Shown in pieces: positions 37,786 through 46,663 of a stretch of DNA of 64,000 bases; the stretch's first letter is position 1; each line of letters begins with the position of its first letter. The stretch is from Mesorhizobium ciceri WSM4083 (GTDB lineage: Bacteria; Pseudomonadota; Alphaproteobacteria; Rhizobiales; Rhizobiaceae): contig NZ_JAFG01000004.1 in NCBI RefSeq assembly GCF_000519305.1, forward strand, positions 372,001 through 436,000, given 5' to 3'. The notes below the pieces were generated by a model, which worked only from the letters and a program-made list of their open reading frames with translations, had not been told where the DNA came from and ran no database searches. Position numbers and translations under genes: made by a program.

Positions 37786-38268
37786 GCCTGTTTCTCCTTC
37801 GTCAATTGCGCGCTTCACGACCCACCCGCAGACTGCTTTTGGGCAGATTGCAATCGAGCGGCATGATGCGAATCAGTCCGTTGCGATGGGTACCCCAAAA
37901 AGCCAGACAGCGGCCAGAGGTGCAAGTGCATGCGAGGTCAAGATTTATGATGACCGTTTTGCACAGCGTGGCTCGGGCGCTGCGCGCGCCAGATCTGACC
38001 GCAGAGAGCTCGCCGCTCCCGCCGATAGCGGCTGCGCGCTGGTTTACCGGCTCGTGCTTGGCTTTCCGCCCTCCAGCCTCTATGTTGCGACCGCAGATCG
38101 CGCAATTGGTTTTGAAATGCCTCCCGACATACCAGCTAGTGACTTGAAAAAATAAGGAAAAGCGCTTGGCGACAGCCAAGTCTGTTTTCCCAAAACTCAC
38201 AAGCTATTTTTACCAGGGACAGTGCGGCCGGTCAGGCTGCGGCACCTTCAAAAACCAGAGGTTATAAA
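37786..38268. other. 483-bp intergenic region between divergent ftsZ2 and the ligase gene
   Basis: It must contain both promoters; none is convincing by eye. A rightward reading frame from ATG 37886 to TAA 38155 (89 codons, sequence beginning MGTPKSQTAARG, ending IPASDLKK) is followed by the hairpin CTTGGC-GACA-GCCAAG (38165-38180) and a TCTGTTTT tail, which looks like a small gene plus terminator. It has no recognisable family and no ribosome site, so I do not call it. Confidence 0.4.
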
Positions 38269-39624
38269 TTGAGCGATGCAATTGCGGACGTTTTGAACTG
38301 GCTTGAAAGCAGGACCGACATCCAGAGCCTGAGGGCGGCGGTGTGCGACCTCAACGGCATCATGCGCGGCAAGCGTATTCCCGTCGAGCAGGCAAGGAAA
38401 GCGCTGGAAGGCAAGCTGCGCATGCCTTTTTCGCTGATCGGACTGGACGTCTGGGGCGAAGACATCGAAGGCAATAGCCTGGTTTTCTCGACCGGCGATG
38501 CCGATGGACTGTGCCAATGGACGGGGCGCGGCATTCTGCCGGTGGCCTGGACGGCGCATCCGACAGCACTAGTCCCGCTCTGGCTTGCCGACGAAAGCGG
38601 CGCGCCCTATCTCGGCGATCCGCGACGGGCGCTGGCCCGCATCCTCGACCGCTACAAGGCCTTGGGCCTGACCCCGGTCGCGGCAACGGAACTCGAATTT
38701 TATCTCGTCGATCCGCAATCGCAGCGGCCGGTCGGACCGGTCTCGCCGGTCACCGGACGCCGTCTCGATTCCGACGCGGCGCTGTCGATCGACGAGATCG
38801 ACGATTTCGAATCCTTCATCCATGACGTCTACGAGGCCTGCCGGACGCAAGGCATTCCCGTCGACACGGCCATCGCCGAAAACGGCGTCGGCCAGTTCGA
38901 GATCAATCTGAACCATGTCGCGGACGCCTTGCGGGCGGCTGACGATGCGGTGCTGTTCAAGCGCACCGTGAAGGGCATTGCCCGCAAGCACGGCTTTGCC
39001 GCCTGCTTCATGGCCAAGCCCTATGGCGACCGCGCCGGCAATGGCTTCCACGTCCATTTCAGCCTGGTCGACGGTGAAGGGCGCAACGTCTTCGACGACG
39101 GCACCGACCAGGGCTCGGAGACCATGCGTCATGCGGTCGGTGGCCTGCTTGCGGCGATGGCCGAGAGCACGCTGGTGTTCGCGCCGCACTTCAATTCCTA
39201 CCGCAGGCTGCGCCCGAGATCCTATGCGCCGACCGCGGTCGCCTGGGGCTATGAGAACCGCATGGTCGCGATCCGCATTCCGGGCGGACCGACCGCTGCG
39301 CGCCGTATCGAGCATCGCGTTTCGGGAGCCGACGCCAATCCCTATCTGGTGCTCGCGGCCATATTGGGCGCCGCACTCACAGGCATTGAAAGACAGCTGT
39401 CGCCAGGCGATCCGATCGGCAGCGATGCCCAGGGCCTTCCGCCGGCAAAGCTGCCACCGGATTGGGCGTCCGCGATCGCCGCCTTCGAGAGCGGGACGCA
39501 TGTGGCGGAGATTTTTCCAGCCATCCTGCGCGACTCCTTCGTTGCCTGCAAACGCCAGGAATTGAACACGTTCGCGCTCAATGTCAGCGATTTCGAAATC
39601 GAGACATACCTCGAAAGTGTTTGA
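38269..39624 (+). CDS. Glutamine synthetase-family ligase (gamma-glutamylpolyamine synthetase-like)
   Basis: A 451-residue ATP-dependent ligase of the glutamine synthetase superfamily. Seen: an N-terminal beta-grasp (SLRAAVCDLNGIMRGKRIP), the metal-site segment ATELEFYLVD (about residue 142), ENGVGQFEINLNH (about 204), the His of NGFHVHFSL (about 258) and the phosphate-binding NSYRRLRPRSYAPT (about 307). Sequence and length resemble PuuA-type gamma-glutamylputrescine synthetases or other GS-III-unrelated paralogues rather than GlnA (no adenylylation tyrosine segment). It starts at TTG 38269 with AGAGG 7 bases ahead; no upstream ATG exists in frame. Its amine substrate is not evident. No puu genes are adjacent. 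Confidence 0.85.
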   Translation: MSDAIADVLNWLESRTDIQSLRAAVCDLNGIMRGKRIPVEQARKALEGKLRMPFSLIGLDVWGEDIEGNSLVFSTGDADGLCQWTGRGILPVAWTAHPTALVPLWLADESGAPYLGDPRRALARILDRYKALGLTPVAATELEFYLVDPQSQRPVGPVSPVTGRRLDSDAALSIDEIDDFESFIHDVYEACRTQGIPVDTAIAENGVGQFEINLNHVADALRAADDAVLFKRTVKGIARKHGFAACFMAKPYGDRAGNGFHVHFSLVDGEGRNVFDDGTDQGSETMRHAVGGLLAAMAESTLVFAPHFNSYRRLRPRSYAPTAVAWGYENRMVAIRIPGGPTAARRIEHRVSGADANPYLVLAAILGAALTGIERQLSPGDPIGSDAQGLPPAKLPPDWASAIAAFESGTHVAEIFPAILRDSFVACKRQELNTFALNVSDFEIETYLESV

Positions 39625-39709
39625 GGCTCGACGGCCCCAGCGGCATTGGTTTCGGCCGATTTTCGAGCAGCCGCAAAGCACTTGCGGTGGGGTCGCTAAC
39701 CGGGCATAA

Positions 39710-39730
39710 ACATGATAGTTTTTATCATGT
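39710..39730. promoter_or_regulatory. Inverted repeat upstream of the AraC-type regulator gene
   Basis: ACATGATA (39710-39717), spacer GTTTT, TATCATGT (39723-39730), an A/T-rich perfect 8-bp dyad 40 bases before ATG 39771. The position suits an operator controlling the regulator, possibly by an iron-responsive repressor. It does not match a classical Irr or RirA box, so the factor is unknown. Confidence 0.5.
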
Positions 39731-39770
39731 ATTATGGCTGGGATCACAGGACTTGACCTTCGTTGCGCGC

Positions 39771-40637
39771 ATGGAAAGCCGGATTGAGGGCTTTTCAGTC
39801 ATTGGCGACCTGAAATGGCATGTCTGGGACGGCGTGGTCGCCGACCTCTGGGATGTCTCATGCGGTGACAAGGCCGAAGGCTATTACGTCTCTCCCGACC
39901 CCCGGCTGTTCGTCGCGCTCGATGTGGATGGCGATGGCGCTTTCTTCGTCGAAGACGCCAAGGGCGAATTGCGCCGCCACGACCAGGCTTTTTCCATGGC
40001 CTACATACCGGCCGGCGTGCCGATCCGCGGCCGGGTCGAGGGGCTGCGGCGGATCCGGCATCTCGACCTGCATTTCGACGCCGCAGTGCTGACGCGCCGC
40101 TTCGGCCGCAGCCTTGACCACGAGGCCTTGCGGATGTCGCGCTTCCAGTTTCGCGACGACCGGATCGCCATGCTCGCCGGCCTGATCGCCGCCGAATGCG
40201 GCAGCGACCGGCCTCTGCATGATCTCTATGGCGAGGGTCTGCTCAATGCCTTGTTCGCAAGCCTGTTCCAGATAGACCAGCCTGATACCGTCAGGCGGCG
40301 GTCGCCGCTGTCGCGCCGCAAGCTGCGCCTCGTCACCGACTACATCGACGCGCATTGCCTGGACAGGATCCGGCTTGCCGATCTCGCCGCGCTGACCGGC
40401 CTGTCCGAAACTGCGATGAGTCACGCCTTCAAGGCGGCGACCGGCGTGCCGCCGCATCGCTGGCAGATGCAGGCGCGGGTCGACAGGGCCAAGGCGATGA
40501 TGGCGCGCGACGCCGCTTCACTTGGCGACATCGCCGAGGCAACGGGGTTTTTCGACCAGGCGCACCTGACGCGTGTGTTCAAGTCGATTGTCGGCGTGAC
40601 GCCCGGCGCCTGGATGAGGAGCACCAGTCGCCAGTGA
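39771..40637 (+). CDS. AraC-family transcriptional regulator of siderophore uptake
   Basis: A 288-residue regulator. The N-terminal ligand domain (about residues 1-170, cupin-like, SPDPRLFVALDVDGDGAFF) is followed by the double helix-turn-helix (about 190-285), with RIRLADLAALTGLSETAMSHAFKAATG and the AraC signature DIAEATGFFDQAHLTRVFKSIVG. The frame is open from inside the preceding ligase gene, but ATG 39771 gives a sensible protein. It is 93 bp upstream of the TonB receptor gene, with two TGGACAA boxes in between. As with other AraC regulators next to siderophore receptors, it likely activates the receptor and transport genes when the ferric siderophore is present (inference). Confidence 0.88.
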   Translation: MESRIEGFSVIGDLKWHVWDGVVADLWDVSCGDKAEGYYVSPDPRLFVALDVDGDGAFFVEDAKGELRRHDQAFSMAYIPAGVPIRGRVEGLRRIRHLDLHFDAAVLTRRFGRSLDHEALRMSRFQFRDDRIAMLAGLIAAECGSDRPLHDLYGEGLLNALFASLFQIDQPDTVRRRSPLSRRKLRLVTDYIDAHCLDRIRLADLAALTGLSETAMSHAFKAATGVPPHRWQMQARVDRAKAMMARDAASLGDIAEATGFFDQAHLTRVFKSIVGVTPGAWMRSTSRQ

Positions 40638-40672
40638 CATTTCCGCAACATCACACCGCGATGTCCCTCGTT

Positions 40673-40689
40673 TGGACAAGAATGGACAA
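40673..40689 (+). promoter_or_regulatory. Direct repeat, candidate AraC-regulator binding site
   Basis: TGGACAA at 40673-40679 and again at 40683-40689, exactly 10 bases apart, with a third degenerate inverted copy (CCGTCCA, 40701-40707). Same-face direct repeats are the usual AraC-family site. They lie 42-58 bases ahead of the receptor start codon. Confidence 0.55.
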
Positions 40690-40730
40690 ACTGCCCAATT
40701 CCGTCCAATGACCCGCAGATAAGTTGAGAT

Positions 40731-42920
40731 ATGAGCAGAACTTACCGGATGAAGGCGCTTCTGGCGGCCAGCGTCGCCGCGGCCGCGATGATCCCGCCAA
40801 TGGCCGCGTTCGCACAGTCGGTGCAAACCAGCACCCAGCTTGAACCGGTGGTGGTCGAGGGCGAGGCCGGCGACGGCGCGACCGGACCGGTTAAGGGCGT
40901 CGTCGCCAAAAAAAGCAGGACCGGCTCCAAAACGGCGACCGACATCAAGGACATCCCGCAATCCGTGTCGGTGGTCGGCCGTCAAGAGATCGACGACCAG
41001 GGCGCGCAGAAGGCTGATGAGGCCTTGCGCTACACGGCCGGCGTCTTCGCGCAGCCCTTCGGCCCCGACAGCGACACCAACTGGCTGTACATCCGTGGTT
41101 TCCAGGCGACGGCCACCGGCACCTACATGGATGGGCTGCAGCTGTTCAGCTACGGCTTCGGCGGCTTTTATGTCGACAGCTTCGGGTTGGAGCGCATCGA
41201 GGTGCTGAAGGGGCCTGCCTCCGTGCTCTATGGCGGCAGCAATCCCGGTGGCCTGGTCAACTATGTCAGCAAGCGGCCGGACTTCGAACGCACGCGCTAT
41301 GTCGAAACCGGCGTCAACGACGCCGGCAATGTCTATCTCGGCTTCGACATTGGCGACGTCGCCAAGGATGGCGCGGTCAGCTACCGGATGACGGGCAAGG
41401 TCGCCGGCGGCGACACCTATAGCGACCTGCAAAATGGCTGGCGCGGTTTCATCTCGCCGAGCATTACGTGGAAGCCGGACGAAGCAACCACGCTGACCAT
41501 CCTGGCCAACTACAGCCACATCGACGAGAACCACAATGGCGGCAGCTTCCTGCCCTATAGCGGGACGGTGACGGACCACATTGTCGACGGCGTGAATTAT
41601 GGCCGCATCGACCCGGATGCGAATTTCACGGAGCCGAGCGTCGATCTCTACAAGCGGGAACAGGGCTCGATAGGCTACGAGTTCGAACACACATTCGACA
41701 ATGACTGGACGGTGCGCTCCAACGCCCGCTTCACCGCCGCCGATATCAATGAGGTCAGCGTCTATCCGAATGGCTGGTCAACCATCGGAGGGCCCACCGA
41801 TCTGGCCCGCATAAATTTCGACCATGACACCACGGCCAAGACCTTCCTTGTCGACAACCAGATCGAAGGCAAGGTTGTGACCGGTCCTGTCGAACATACG
41901 ATACTCGCCGGCATCGATTTCAAATACTACAACATCGACCAGGTCCAGTCGTCTGGCCTCTACGACGAAAACTATGACAACCCGATCGACGCTTTCCATC
42001 CAGTATACGGCTCGCCACTGACGCCACGTGTCAGCTACCTCAACCAGGACCTGACGCAGAAGCAGCTCGGCTTCTATGCCCAGGACCAGTTGCGCTTCGG
42101 CGATGGCTGGCTGGTGACGCTGAACGGCCGCTACGACCGTGGCTGGCTCGACGCCGACAATCGTCCGACCTACTACAGCAGCAGCTCCAGTTCACAGAGC
42201 CAGACTGTCGGAGATTTCTCCGGGCGAGCAGGACTGGCCTACGAATTCGACAACGGCGTTACCCCCTATGCCAGCATCGCCACCTTCTTCAACCCGATCA
42301 TCGGCACCGACGCGTTGGGTAATCTGTTCAAGCCGGAGGAAGGCACGCAATACGAAGTTGGCGTGAAATACGTACCGACCTTTGTCGATGGCCTGTTCAC
42401 CCTGTCGCTGTTTGACCTGACGCGCCAGAACGTCCCTTCCAATGTCACTCTGTTCACGCAGATGCAGACCGGTGAAGTGCGCTCTCGCGGTGTTGAACTC
42501 GAAGGCAAAGTGAACGTGACCGACGATTTCCGGGTCACGGGTGCATTCACGGCCTACGACATCGACATCACCAAGGACGCCAACCCGGCGCTCATCGGCA
42601 AGACACCCTTCATCGTCCCCGAAGTCATGGCTTCCGCCTCGGTCGACTATACGTTCCGCGGCGACTGGTATGACGGCGTCTCGATCGGCGGCGGCCTGCG
42701 TTATGTTGGCTCTTCGTGGGCCGACAATGAGAACACGGCCAAAGTGCCGGCGGTCACGCTGGCCGATCTGAAACTCGGCTACGAGAAGGAGAACTGGGGG
42801 ATCGATCTCAACATCACCAACCTCTTCGACAAGACTTATGTGTCGAGCTGCCAGACGACGCTGACCTGTTCCTATGGCGAAGGCCGCTCGTTCAAGCTGA
42901 AGGCGCATACGACTTGGTAG
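40731..42920 (+). CDS. TonB-dependent ferric siderophore receptor (FhuA/FoxA type)
   Basis: A 729-residue outer-membrane receptor. A Sec signal peptide (MKALLAASVAAAAMIPPMAAFAQ, about residues 7-29) is followed by a TonB-box-like LEPVVVEGE, a plug domain (DIPQSVSVVGRQEIDDQGAQ, RGFQATATGTYMDGLQLF, ERIEVLKGPASVLYGG, PGGLVNYVSKRP) and a 22-strand barrel with C-terminal signature FKLKAHTTW ending in Trp. The plug and overall form match the hydroxamate receptors of the FhuA/FoxA/FcuA group. It is followed by a binding protein and permease gene, so the window carries the outer-membrane, periplasmic and channel parts of one uptake path. The exact siderophore is unknown. Confidence 0.93.
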   Translation: MSRTYRMKALLAASVAAAAMIPPMAAFAQSVQTSTQLEPVVVEGEAGDGATGPVKGVVAKKSRTGSKTATDIKDIPQSVSVVGRQEIDDQGAQKADEALRYTAGVFAQPFGPDSDTNWLYIRGFQATATGTYMDGLQLFSYGFGGFYVDSFGLERIEVLKGPASVLYGGSNPGGLVNYVSKRPDFERTRYVETGVNDAGNVYLGFDIGDVAKDGAVSYRMTGKVAGGDTYSDLQNGWRGFISPSITWKPDEATTLTILANYSHIDENHNGGSFLPYSGTVTDHIVDGVNYGRIDPDANFTEPSVDLYKREQGSIGYEFEHTFDNDWTVRSNARFTAADINEVSVYPNGWSTIGGPTDLARINFDHDTTAKTFLVDNQIEGKVVTGPVEHTILAGIDFKYYNIDQVQSSGLYDENYDNPIDAFHPVYGSPLTPRVSYLNQDLTQKQLGFYAQDQLRFGDGWLVTLNGRYDRGWLDADNRPTYYSSSSSSQSQTVGDFSGRAGLAYEFDNGVTPYASIATFFNPIIGTDALGNLFKPEEGTQYEVGVKYVPTFVDGLFTLSLFDLTRQNVPSNVTLFTQMQTGEVRSRGVELEGKVNVTDDFRVTGAFTAYDIDITKDANPALIGKTPFIVPEVMASASVDYTFRGDWYDGVSIGGGLRYVGSSWADNENTAKVPAVTLADLKLGYEKENWGIDLNITNLFDKTYVSSCQTTLTCSYGEGRSFKLKAHTTW

Positions 42921-42954
42921 TCGACTTGGTTACAGCTTGCCAAACAAACCAGTG

Positions 42955-43833
42955 ATGATCCATCCGCCCAACAGACGGCAGGTGCTTGCGCTGGCGGCCG
43001 CGGCATTGCTGCCACCGGTCGCCGCCAGGGCCGCTACACCGCGCGTTGCAGCGATCGACTGGGGCATGCTGGAGACGTTGCTGGCACTCGGCATCGAGCC
43101 GGTGGCGGCGACCGAACTGATCCAGTTCCGCAAGATCGCGGTCGAGCCGAGAGTGCCCCAATCGGTGACCGACCTCGGCCTGCGCGGCGCACCCAATTAC
43201 GAACTGCTGCGCATCGTCGCGCCTGATGTCATCGTGATCTCCAATTTCTATGAATACCAGCGCCCGATGCTGGAGCGCATCGCACCGGTGTTTGCGCAAG
43301 CGGTGTACGAGGCTGGGGTGCCGCCCTACATGCTCGCCGAGGCGGCGACGCTGGCGCTTGGCGAAAAGCTGGGGCGGCAGGCCGAGGCGAAGCGCTACGC
43401 CGACGAGACCGCCGATGAAATCGCACGATTGCGCGCCACCTTGCCCCGCGCTTCCGGGCATCCGGTCTTCGTCATCAGTCTCGGTGATAGCAGGCATTTT
43501 CGCGCCTTCGGTCGCGATTCCATGTTCGGCGATGTGCTGACGCGTCTCGGCCTGGTCAATGCATGGACCGACGAGACGAGCTACAGCGCGGCGGCACCCG
43601 TCGGACTGGAGGCGCTTGCGCGCGTGCCCGAGGCGTCGATCCTGATCGTTTCGCCACTGCCGGCGGATGTCGGGCGCTCGCTTCCGACAAATGCCTTGTG
43701 GAACGCTCTGCCGGCGGTGCGTCAGAACCGCGTTGCCGTGCTGGAACCGGTCAACCACTTTGGCTGCCTGCCATCGGCACGCCGTTTCGCGCGTCTGGCG
43801 ACAGCCGCCCTTGCCAGGCAGGCCCATGGCTGA
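42955..43833 (+). CDS. fhuD: Iron-siderophore ABC transporter substrate-binding protein (FhuD-like)
   Basis: About 292 residues. The N-terminus NRRQVLALAAAALLPPVAARA is a twin-arginine export signal with no lipobox, as in FhuD of several proteobacteria. The mature protein is a class III binding protein (RVAAIDWGMLETLLALGIEP, ELLRIVAPDVIVISNFYE, PTNALWNALPAVRQNRVAVL). The start is uncertain: ATG 42955 keeps the signal short; GTG 42952 and TTG 42937 are in frame, and none has a good ribosome site. The stop overlaps the permease start by 8 bp. It carries the siderophore-iron complex from the receptor to the FhuB-type permease. Confidence 0.87.
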   Translation: MIHPPNRRQVLALAAAALLPPVAARAATPRVAAIDWGMLETLLALGIEPVAATELIQFRKIAVEPRVPQSVTDLGLRGAPNYELLRIVAPDVIVISNFYEYQRPMLERIAPVFAQAVYEAGVPPYMLAEAATLALGEKLGRQAEAKRYADETADEIARLRATLPRASGHPVFVISLGDSRHFRAFGRDSMFGDVLTRLGLVNAWTDETSYSAAAPVGLEALARVPEASILIVSPLPADVGRSLPTNALWNALPAVRQNRVAVLEPVNHFGCLPSARRFARLATAALARQAHG

Positions 43834-45829
43834 GCGCACTAAAAGCGATCGCGCCGCGACGAGTGCCGCGCTGTTGCCAATCGCCCTGTGGGGCCTCCTC
43901 GCGGCTGTGGCAGCGCTCCTGTTCGCATGGCGGGTCGGCATGCAGTGGCCGGCTCCACTGCCGGGCGGCATCGGTCTCGACCGCGTCATCCTGCTCTACA
44001 GCACGCTGCCGCGCGGCGCGGTGGCGGTGCTGGCGGGCGCAGTGCTCGGCATGTCCGGCCTGCTGTTGCAGCATGTGCTGCGCAACCCGCTGGCCGAACC
44101 GTCGACGCTTGGCATCTCGGCCGGCGCGCAGCTGGCCATGACGATCGTCTCGCTTTACGCACCGCTGCTGATGGAGCGGTCGCAAAGCCTGGTCGCTTTC
44201 GCCGGTGGCATCGCCGCGGTGCTGCTGGTGCTGGCATTGACCTGGCGGCGCGGGCTGGAACCGGTCTCCGTCGTGCTCGCCGGGATGATGGTGGCGCTGA
44301 CCGCCAGTTCCGTCAGCGCGGCGCTGATCCTCGCCAATGGCGAGTACCTGTTTTCGCTGTTCATCTGGGGTGGCGGATCGCTGGTCCAGCAGGACTGGGA
44401 GCCGACCATCGCGCTGACGATCAGGCTGGCGGCCGGTGCGGTTGCCGCATTGATGCTGCTGCGGCCGCTGACCATCCTTGGTCTCGACGATGCCTCGGCA
44501 CGCGGCCTGGGCGTCGCCCGTCACTCAAGCCGCTTTCTCATCATCGCGCTTGCCGTGTGGATGGCGACGTCAGTCGCGGCAGAGGTTGGCGTCATCGGGT
44601 TCGTCGGTCTTGCAGCGCCGGCGCTGGCCACGCTTTCGGGCGCCCGCACACTGCGCCAAAAACTGATCGCCGCGCCGCTGATCGGCGCCGTGCTGCTGTG
44701 GCTGACGGACGGGCTGGTACAGCTGGCCGCCGGTTCCGGTGGCGAACGCATTCCGACCGGCGCCGGCACCGCCCTGCTCGGCGGCCCGCTGCTGCTGTGG
44801 CTGTTGCCACGGCTGCGCCTTCTCGAATGGCCGCATCTCGGCTCCAAGGGGGCAGCACCGCGCAAGGCCAGCCGGCCCTGGCTGATCATCCTGCTTCTGT
44901 TTGCGCTGGCGCTTGTCGCTGCCATCGTGGCGCTTGTCGTCGGGCGTGGCCCGGACGGCTGGTCTATTGCTGGGGGAGACCTGTTAACCGACCTCGCCGC
45001 CTGGCGCGCGCCACGGATCAGCGTAGCGGCTGCCGCCGGCGCCATGCTTGCGGCAGCCGGCGTCGTCATCCAGCGGGTCACCGGCAACCCGCTGGCAAGC
45101 CCCGAATTGCTGGGGGTCGGCACCGGCGCCGGCGCCGGCCTGACAGCCGTGCTGATGGTCAGCGCCACGGCCAGTCCCGGCTGGCAGCTCGCCGGCTCAG
45201 CCTTGGGCTCACTGGCAGCCTTGATTGCCATGCTGGCCCTTGCCGCACGAGCAAAGTTCGGTGCCGAGCGGCTGCTGCTTGCCGGGATCGCCATGAGCGC
45301 GCTGTGCAGCGCTGCGATCACCGCGACGATCGCCATGGGCAATGCACAGTCCTACATTCTGTTGCGCTGGCTGAGCGGCTCGACCGGCCAGGCGACGGCG
45401 CTCGATGCAAAGCTGGCGCTCGCTTGCCTGTTGCCGCTGACGTTACCGCTGTTCCTTGCCGCCCGCTGGCTGGACATCCTGCCGCTCGGGTCCGACAGCG
45501 CACGCGGGCTGGGCGTGCCGGTTGCCGGCGGACGGCTGATGCTGATCATCGTTGCCGCGCTGCTGACCGCGCTGGCCGCCATGGTCGTCGGGCCATTGAG
45601 CTTCGTCGGCCTGATCGCGCCACACCTTGCCCAGCTGGTCGGCTTTTCGCGCGCACGCGTCCATCTCGCCGGAGCGATGGTTCTGGGTGCCTTGCTGATG
45701 ATCGTCTCGGACTGGCTATCGCGCATGGCGGCCTTTCCCTACGAACTGCCCGCGGGCCTGTTCGCTTCGCTGCTTGGCGGGCCGTATCTCGTCTACCTTC
45801 TTGCCAAGGGCGTGCCGCGCCAGGGCTGA
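43826..45829 (+). CDS. fhuB: Fused iron-siderophore ABC permease (FhuB type)
   Basis: A 667-residue inner-membrane permease consisting of two homologous FecCD halves (about residues 15-340 and 350-665), so one polypeptide supplies the whole channel. Conserved segments recur in each half: GMSGLLLQHVLRNPLAEPSTLGISAGAQL in the first and AAAGVVIQRVTGNPLASPELLGVGTGAG in the second, and GFVGLAAPALA / SFVGLIAPHLAQLVG near each ATPase-coupling loop. ATG 43826 is inside the end of fhuD; the frame is open further upstream but only as overlap. No FhuC ATPase gene follows; the next gene is on the other strand. The ATPase must be encoded elsewhere. Confidence 0.93.
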   Translation: MAERTKSDRAATSAALLPIALWGLLAAVAALLFAWRVGMQWPAPLPGGIGLDRVILLYSTLPRGAVAVLAGAVLGMSGLLLQHVLRNPLAEPSTLGISAGAQLAMTIVSLYAPLLMERSQSLVAFAGGIAAVLLVLALTWRRGLEPVSVVLAGMMVALTASSVSAALILANGEYLFSLFIWGGGSLVQQDWEPTIALTIRLAAGAVAALMLLRPLTILGLDDASARGLGVARHSSRFLIIALAVWMATSVAAEVGVIGFVGLAAPALATLSGARTLRQKLIAAPLIGAVLLWLTDGLVQLAAGSGGERIPTGAGTALLGGPLLLWLLPRLRLLEWPHLGSKGAAPRKASRPWLIILLLFALALVAAIVALVVGRGPDGWSIAGGDLLTDLAAWRAPRISVAAAAGAMLAAAGVVIQRVTGNPLASPELLGVGTGAGAGLTAVLMVSATASPGWQLAGSALGSLAALIAMLALAARAKFGAERLLLAGIAMSALCSAAITATIAMGNAQSYILLRWLSGSTGQATALDAKLALACLLPLTLPLFLAARWLDILPLGSDSARGLGVPVAGGRLMLIIVAALLTALAAMVVGPLSFVGLIAPHLAQLVGFSRARVHLAGAMVLGALLMIVSDWLSRMAAFPYELPAGLFASLLGGPYLVYLLAKGVPRQG

Positions 45830-45865
45830 CAGGTTCCGAAATGCTATGAGGTTCTATCCATAGGG

Positions 45866-46663
45866 CTAGGCCAGTGCGGCCAAGCTGGCGCGCATCGATC
45901 GGTCATGTTCCGGCAGCCGCGATACGGTCGGCAGGCCGCGGGCTTCCTGGGCATCGAAGCCCAGTCGGTTCAGACAGGCTCTTGCCAAGGCCGCATTGCT
46001 GTCGATGACGACCAATCCAGTGATATCGTTGAGGCTGGCGGCCACCACCGACAGTTCGGTGCAGCCGAGCAGGGCGGCATCGGCGCCGGCCGCTTGCGCG
46101 ATGTCGAGCGCGCGCTCGGTTTCAACCGCCGCATCCGTGATCGAACCCGCCTTGACGAGGCTGATCGCGCTGTCGACGCAGGCCTGAAACTTGGTGTTCG
46201 CGGGAAGGCAGAGCTCAAATCCCGCTGCCGACATCCTGTCCTGATAGAAGCCGGAGACCAGCGTGCCTTGGGTGGCGAGAACAGCAACCCGGCCCTGATC
46301 CAGGCTACGACGCGTCTCCGCCACCACAGCATCTCCGATATGGATGATTTCCGCGCGCGAATTCGCCGCCAGTTGGCCGTACCAATGGTGGGCGGTGTTG
46401 CACGGCATCGCGATACAGGCGACGCCGAGCGCATTGAGCGTCGCGACCGCGGCTTTCAAAGGCGCCAGCGGCCCGTCATGGCCGGCAAGGATGGCTTCGG
46501 TCCTGTCGGGCAGCTGCGGGACACTGAGGATCACAGCAGGCACATGTTCGTTGTCTCTGAGCGCCTGGGTCATCCGGGTCAGCTTGAAGTAGAAATCAGC
46601 CGAAGCAAGCGGCCCGAGACCGCCGATAATGCCGAGCTGGGGACGGATGCTGTCGTCGATCAT
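45866..46663 (-). CDS. Aspartate/glutamate racemase family protein
   Basis: A 265-residue cofactor-independent racemase with both catalytic cysteines, Cys88 in IAMPCNTAHHW and Cys201 in LLGCTELSV, and the N-terminal GIIGGLGPLASADFYFK. It would interconvert D- and L-forms of an acidic (or broader) amino acid. It is the last gene of a leftward operon: its ATG overlaps the symporter stop by 4 bp. With a symporter and an amino-acid-binding protein upstream, it probably processes an imported D-amino acid for catabolism, or the reverse. It is convergent with fhuB, 36 bp away. Confidence 0.9.
   Translation of the reverse strand: MIDDSIRPQLGIIGGLGPLASADFYFKLTRMTQALRDNEHVPAVILSVPQLPDRTEAILAGHDGPLAPLKAAVATLNALGVACIAMPCNTAHHWYGQLAANSRAEIIHIGDAVVAETRRSLDQGRVAVLATQGTLVSGFYQDRMSAAGFELCLPANTKFQACVDSAISLVKAGSITDAAVETERALDIAQAAGADAALLGCTELSVVAASLNDITGLVVIDSNAALARACLNRLGFDAQEARGLPTVSRLPEHDRSMRASLAALA

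Noticed and set aside
37802..38200. Leftward 132-codon frame with CAICGRNIEAGG upstream of ftsZ2
   Set aside because: It resembles a zinc ribbon by chance, has no ribosome site and overlaps the ftsZ2 leader.
39710..39730. Reading the dyad as a classical RirA or Irr box
   Set aside because: The spacing and bases do not fit the TGA-N9-X-N9-TCA or TTTAGAA-type consensus; kept only as an unassigned operator.
43888..45849. A long rightward frame (653 codons) in another phase of fhuB
   Set aside because: Arg- and Ala-rich off-frame translation; the FecCD-type membrane protein in the true frame explains the region.
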